NCBI GenBank assembly: GCA_029851415.1
Contig: CM056742.1
Span: 153,579,121-153,643,120, forward strand
DNA length: 64,000 nt
From: Eretmocerus hayati
Taxonomy: Eukaryota; Arthropoda; Insecta; Hymenoptera; Aphelinidae
Reading direction: 5' to 3'
How positions within the stretch are numbered: the first letter of the stretch is position 1; each line of letters opens with the position of its first letter. A program made the position numbers and the translations under genes. The notes beneath the pieces are model-generated. The model did not search any database. It saw nothing but the letters and a program-made list of their open reading frames with translations, and was not told the origin of the DNA. Positions 59,700 to 64,000 of this stretch are shown here, one piece after another.

Positions 59700-61246
59700 C
59701 CAATTGAGGGGGCGCGTGGAAAAAGGGCGTAATTACGAAAGTGTCATTTTGAGAAAATCAATAAAAACTTAATGAAAACCACCAGAGGCGTATTTGGACG
59801 AGTTGACCCAACTTATTTCGAAGAAGATAGCATTTCCGAAATATCAGTGCAAGCCTCGTGAAATTAGAGCTGATTCCATGGATTTTACAGCTATTTTGAA
59901 GAATGCAGTTACGCCCTTTTTCCGAATACAGAGTCCAATTTTGGCGCATCTTCTTCACAAAAAGTAGAATCAAGTCCCCAAATCGAATCCAATCGTTCTC
60001 AAAATTCACAAGCATGCTTATGGGCACCTACAGAAAGATATTTCATATCGGTAAAGTTGTTCGACCCATGCCCAGGAGCTCTGTACTCGCGGGAAACTCA
60101 ATATGGATGCCCAAAAATATGGAAGGTCTAAAGTGACTATATCAATGTTCAGGAAGTCATTTTGAAGGTAGAAGAATATGTTCTCATAGTTTAGACTCAT
60201 AAAAATGAGATTCCGTGCCAAGGGGAATTTTTTGAAAAATTATTCATATGTAATTACGCCCTTTTTCCGAATCGCGCCGAACTTACGCCCTTTCTCCGAA
60301 AAGCTACGCCCTTTTGATTTTCGTCACTCAGCGACTTAAACCCTTTCAGAATTTGAACATGTTAGTGACGCCCTTTCTCCATATTTTCGAACAGTTATCG
60401 GATAAGCTACGAGGGCGTCATGGCGTTTACGCCCTTTTGAATTTTTTTTCCTGCAGTTACGCCCTTTTGATATTTTTCCCCTGCAGTTACGCCATGTTTC
60501 ATATTCCTGAAGCTTGATTGAAGTAGTTACGCCCTTTTGAATTCTTTTAATGCAGTTACGCCCTTTTTGAGAATAAGTGGTGAAATACATCGTAGTGAAT
60601 TTTCATAAATTCCCAAGTGATTTTTTTCATTTTCGTGCATTGAAAGAAGAAGTTATCCACAATCACCTCGCTCATATAATGTCTCCGTCCAAGGTAGAGC
60701 TATCCTATGAATTCCACCAAAAAATTGGAGAACCGAGTCCGTACTACTGTAATTTGCTCATAACTTTGAATTGCTTCAACCGATTTTGATTTCAACAACA
60801 GCATTTGAGAAGTGATTCAAAAACCTATCGGCTAAATTTTGGTCGGAACCTTTCACGTATTTCTCAACACCTCATGGCTAGAGTACTCACAAATCGAGAT
60901 TTTGATTTTTCTATCCTTCTTTTCCAAACTGTATGATGATAAATCGCATGTATGTCTAAAATCTACGTATATGCGTAGGAAATTCACATGTATCGAATCA
61001 TGGCTCAATTCTCCGTAGTTTCGTTTTATCAATTGTTCAATTTCTGGACATCAATGTGAGTTTCGGCCATTGAAATTAGTTTGAATAGATAGAATCATCT
61101 TTTCTTCTCATTCTACGGTTCAAGTGTTCCAGATCGATTTTGGCAAGAGACATTCTGAGAAAATTAGATTAGCCATCAAATAAAAACAGTTCCGGGGACG
61201 TAGAAAGATGCGCGTGTATTGGAAACATTAATAGATGAAATTTTCG

Positions 61247-61378
61247 TTCAAAATAATTCTTTAGTTGAATAATCGTGGAACTTCTGCAATCGTCGTTCGT
61301 TGATTTTTCATGTTCAAAATAACTCCTTAGTTGAATAATCGTGGAACTTCTCCGATCGTTGTTCGTTGATTTTTCATG
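61247..61378. repeat. Two tandem 66-bp units
   Basis: Two adjacent copies start TTCAAAATAATTCTTTAGTT and TTCAAAATAACTCCTTAGTT and end GTTGATTTTTCATG, with few differences. The minus-strand frame here shows the matching protein repeat only as a consequence. Confidence 0.9.
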
Positions 61379-61539
61379 ACAGCCGCGGCATTCGATTGGG
61401 GTGTGAACACGTTCCTGGATGATTTTATGAACACAGTGCCTAATAACGTACGGGCCCGCCGAATACTGTCGAGATGGAATATGGTTTTTCATTGGTGAAA
61501 AATGAAGAGTGAAACGCGATGTTACTCAACGTGCCCTGT

Positions 61540-62388
61540 TTAACCCTCGGTTGGCACACGTGGGTCTATTCGACCCAAGGCCTTCTGTATGAAATCGCCA
61601 CGCTCGTAATTCGAAGTTTCCTGGGCTCAGGGTGACATGCGTTGGTAGTCAAGATGTGTCACTTACCGAACGTGCATATAGCAACAGGTCTGGCGCGCGC
61701 GTCTTCCCACCACAGCAAGGCGAAATTGCCGCTGGGTCTAAACTACCCAGGTGTGCCAGCTATGCGCACTATTTTTCATTGCATTTTATTGTTGCAATAA
61801 TAAATTATTGCAAAAAATTGCAAAAAAGGCCTTTCCACTGAAAATATTCTAGAGGACGCAATTTTCAATGGAATGAGCTGGAAATTTAACTGAGTTATCT
61901 CAAGATCGAGTAGATATGAGAAAAAAATAGTCCAGTGGTCGATCTTTCAATGGAAGTCTTCATTCCGGCATATTGGGTGAGAATAAAAATTCTCAATTCA
62001 TCGGTCGAAATATGTCAGAGTAAATACCTTTTTTCCAAGATCCATTCTTGCGCTATTTTCTCCTTGAATTGACCTCATCTCGAGATGACCCAGTTAAATT
62101 TTTAGCTCATTTTCATGAAAATTGCGCCGTCTACCATTTTTTTAGTGAAAAGGGTGATTTTTTGCATTTTTCTAGACATTTGTATTTTTTGGAATTCTTT
62201 ATTCGACCTTGGAGGATATCTGGATACATTGGCCAATCAGAAACATATCAAAGAAGCTACAAAAAATTTTCGTCAAAAAGTCAAAAGATTCAATATAATA
62301 GCTACAGCATCAATTTTTCGGCGTGGGTCGAATCGACCCAGGGTGGCCAGCTATGTTATTTGGCGGAGGTGTGCCAGCTAAGGGTTAA
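61540..62388. mobile_element. piggyBac-type MITE with TTAA target (849 bp including both TTAA)
   Basis: It is bounded by TTAA on both sides: TTAA|CCCTCGGTTGGCACACG at the left and GTGTGCCAGCTAAGGG|TTAA at the right. The CCC/GGG start and TTAA target are typical of piggyBac elements. The words GTGCCAGCTA and GTGGGTC...CGACCCA recur inside. Non-coding. Confidence 0.8.
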
Positions 62389-62771
62389 CAAGATCTAAGT
62401 AATTTCTGGCTTCACGATATCCGTTGAAAATTCAATTCTAAACTTCTAATAACAAATATTTCGAGTGGTTCGATTCACTGAAGGCTGGGAGGCAGTCAAA
62501 CTAGTATGAAGAGATGCAAATTCGGAAAAAAGGCGTAACTCACATAATTTTATGGATTAAAGGGCATAGAAGCGTTTACGCCCTTCTGTCGAATCGCAGA
62601 AAGGGCGTAATGGCGTTTACGCCCTTTTCAAGATCTCGAGGTTCGTGAGCACTTTTTTCAAAACGGGTTTCGAGGGTGGTTATAACATCTCTCAGAGGGC
62701 TCAAAAAGCGAAGAGGTGGAAAAAGAGCGTAACCATTATTACGCCCTTTTTCCACGCAGAACCTCAATTGG

Positions 62772-63084
62772 AATTGAAATCGCCAGTTGGGCCATCTTCA
62801 AAAGAGTCCAAAAAACGTGTTTTTGCCACCTTTCGAACTTCCTCGTTCTACAGTTCAAACAGGACGCAATTTAACGAAAAATGTGTAGAGACCTTTTCGC
62901 AGATCTTGAAGAACTGCAAGAGAATATGTCCTTTCTTTTTCCCGTTAAATTCACCTGTCGGACAAATCAGAGGTTTTTCCGTCAAAATTCATATTCCCCC
63001 CGTTTTCTTGCTCTACAGCTGGAACAGGACGCGTTATTTCGGATCAAAGCGATTTTATGCACTCTATCGCCGATTTACATTGTT
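62772..63084. repeat. Diverged copy of the window-end repeat
   Basis: The segment around 62,915-63,005 (AACTGCAAGAGAATATG, TTCACCTGTCGGACAAATCA, GAGGTTTTTCCGTC) is a third, diverged copy of the sequence found as inverted arms at 63,310-63,420 and 63,893-64,000. Confidence 0.55.
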
Positions 63085-63304
63085 TCAAATGATGGGGGCA
63101 AGTTGGGTACACACTTTTAAAAATCACCTTTTGGGAGAATTGGAAGAGTTTGGCTCCAGTTGATCCAAATTGGATGTACTTAACTCATTTTGAAGGTCTT
63201 GAGACAAGCTTTGAAATGGCTTAAAGTACGTCGGAAAATATTGAGAAGGGCCAGAGTTATTGAGAAAATAGCTCAAAGGGGGCTAGTTGGGTACACTCAC
63301 CTTA
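63085..63304. mobile_element. Right half of an element-B relative
   Basis: Begins GGGGGCAAGTTGGGTACACA and ends GTTGGGTACACTCACCTTA, with the family interior (TTTGGCTCCAGTTGATCCAA, GAGACAAGCTTTGAAATGG) between. It corresponds to 37,393-37,616 of element B. The left half is absent. Confidence 0.75.
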
Positions 63305-63309
63305 GATCT

Positions 63310-64000
63310 TGGGAAAACTGCGGAAGTATAGGCCGTGTTCTCCGCCCGTACAACTCACCTGTTGGAGAGATTAGAGGGTTTTCCACCAATAATCGTACTT
63401 TTTCCGTAACTTCCCTCTGTTACATAATCATAACTCAAGAAAAATGTATCTTAATCGACATCCATGTAGATTCATCCCTATAAACCATCGGAACACAAAT
63501 TCGGAGGTGACGAATCATTCCTTCTGCTCGTTCTCTTTATTAAAGTATAGTATCTTCGTCGCTGACTGCTGAATTCCATGGCTTACACCATTCCATCATA
63601 TCAATATTTTAGAGAGAATGTTCGATGCATGACAAAAACGTAGAATTCTGATCAATGAATCTGGGGGGGGGGGGGAAATTATTCAGGAATTTGCAGAGCC
63701 TATAGGACGATGGATCACGAGGAGGAGATCGAAAAGAAGGAAAATCCATTAACCAGATCAATTTATTCAAGATACTATACTTGAATGAAGAAATCGATCA
63801 GAAGAAATGATTCGTCACTCCTGTATTGATCTTTTGATGGTTCATAGGAATTAATCCTACATGGATGTCGATAAGATACATTTTTCTCGAATTATGGAGG
63901 GAAGTTACGGAAAAAGTGCGATTATTGGTGGAAAACCCTCTGATCTCTCCGACAGGTGAGTTTTACGGGGGGAAAACAGAGCATATACTTCCGCAGTTAT
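63310..64000. mobile_element. Foldback element running off the window end
   Basis: The arms 63,310-63,420 and 63,893-64,000 are reverse complements, for example AACTGCGGAAGTATA, GAGGGTTTTCCACCAATAAT and TTTTTCCGTAACTTCCCTC. A run of 13 G sits in the spacer near 63,662. The outer extent is not visible. Confidence 0.75.

Larger units (their letters stand above)
59700..62771. mobile_element. Echo-motif element C (about 3.1 kb)
   Basis: The ends CCAATTGAGGGGGCGCGTGG followed by AAAAAGGGCGTAATTACG pair with ATTACGCCCTTTTTCCACGC and CCTCAATTGG at the right end. The word TTACGCCCTTTTTCC or a close variant is repeated at least a dozen times, in clusters at 59,909, 60,250-60,560 and 62,575-62,625. 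A piggyBac-type MITE is nested at 61,540-62,388. No transposase frame was recognised. Confidence 0.7.

Noticed and set aside
61169..61492. 107-codon minus-strand frame with an internal protein repeat
   Set aside because: The repeat is a direct consequence of the 66-bp tandem duplication within element C; no known domain.
62645..63163. 172-codon plus-strand frame
   Set aside because: It crosses the end of element C, a repeat copy and an element-B relative, so it is a chance frame over unrelated pieces.

Overview
The window is nuclear DNA of an animal, most likely an insect or other arthropod. It is AT-rich and carries three spliced, conserved metazoan genes whose exons join in phase across canonical GT/AG introns. 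There is no operon structure, no rRNA and no CRISPR array. The species cannot be named from the sequence.

Genes. (1) At 4.9-5.6 kb on the minus strand lies a small three-exon gene that I cannot identify. (2) At 7.0-7.7 kb is a G+C-richer ankyrin-repeat segment carrying two single-base frame breaks. (3) SQOR, mitochondrial sulfide:quinone oxidoreductase, is complete in eight exons at 16,437-18,539 (+). (4) NPRL2, a GATOR1 subunit, is complete in eight exons at 19,221-47,028 (+); only about 1.2 kb of this 27.8 kb is coding. (5) CFAP45, a protein of the ciliary doublet microtubules, is complete in seven exons at 47,119-59,400 (-) and converges tail-to-tail on NPRL2 with 90 bp between the stops.

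Mobile DNA fills most of the rest. It is dominated by foldback elements, whose two long arms are reverse complements of each other, and these are repeatedly nested. NPRL2 intron 1 (18.6 kb) holds a four-level nest at 23.35-29.98 kb: a foldback element (X), a second foldback (F), a hAT transposon with 8-bp target duplications, and a 212-bp MITE that splits the hAT transposase's BED zinc finger. The same intron also carries a MULE-type element with a 9-bp target duplication and a transposase remnant. NPRL2 intron 2 (7.6 kb) is almost wholly one giant inverted repeat whose arms contain mirror-image arrays of a unit of about 72 bp; a tRNA-derived SINE with a 15-bp target duplication sits in one array. 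CFAP45 intron 1 repeats the theme: foldback Y is interrupted by a second element with TA target duplications.

The most unusual pattern is a set of elements whose terminal motif is echoed many times inside the same element: GTGGCCACATTCACCCC (A), GTACCCAACTTGCCCCC (B) and TTACGCCCTTTTTCC (C), with weaker cases based on CCTTACCGTGGC, GAGTCGTT and ATCCCGAA. Families A and B have different terminal/echo motifs but clearly homologous interiors, as if the end-recognition sequence had been exchanged on a common scaffold.

How the genes relate: SQOR acts in mitochondrial sulfide oxidation, NPRL2 in amino-acid control of TORC1, and CFAP45 in motile cilia or sperm flagella. No shared pathway is evident, and their proximity looks like ordinary gene order in a repeat-rich genome.
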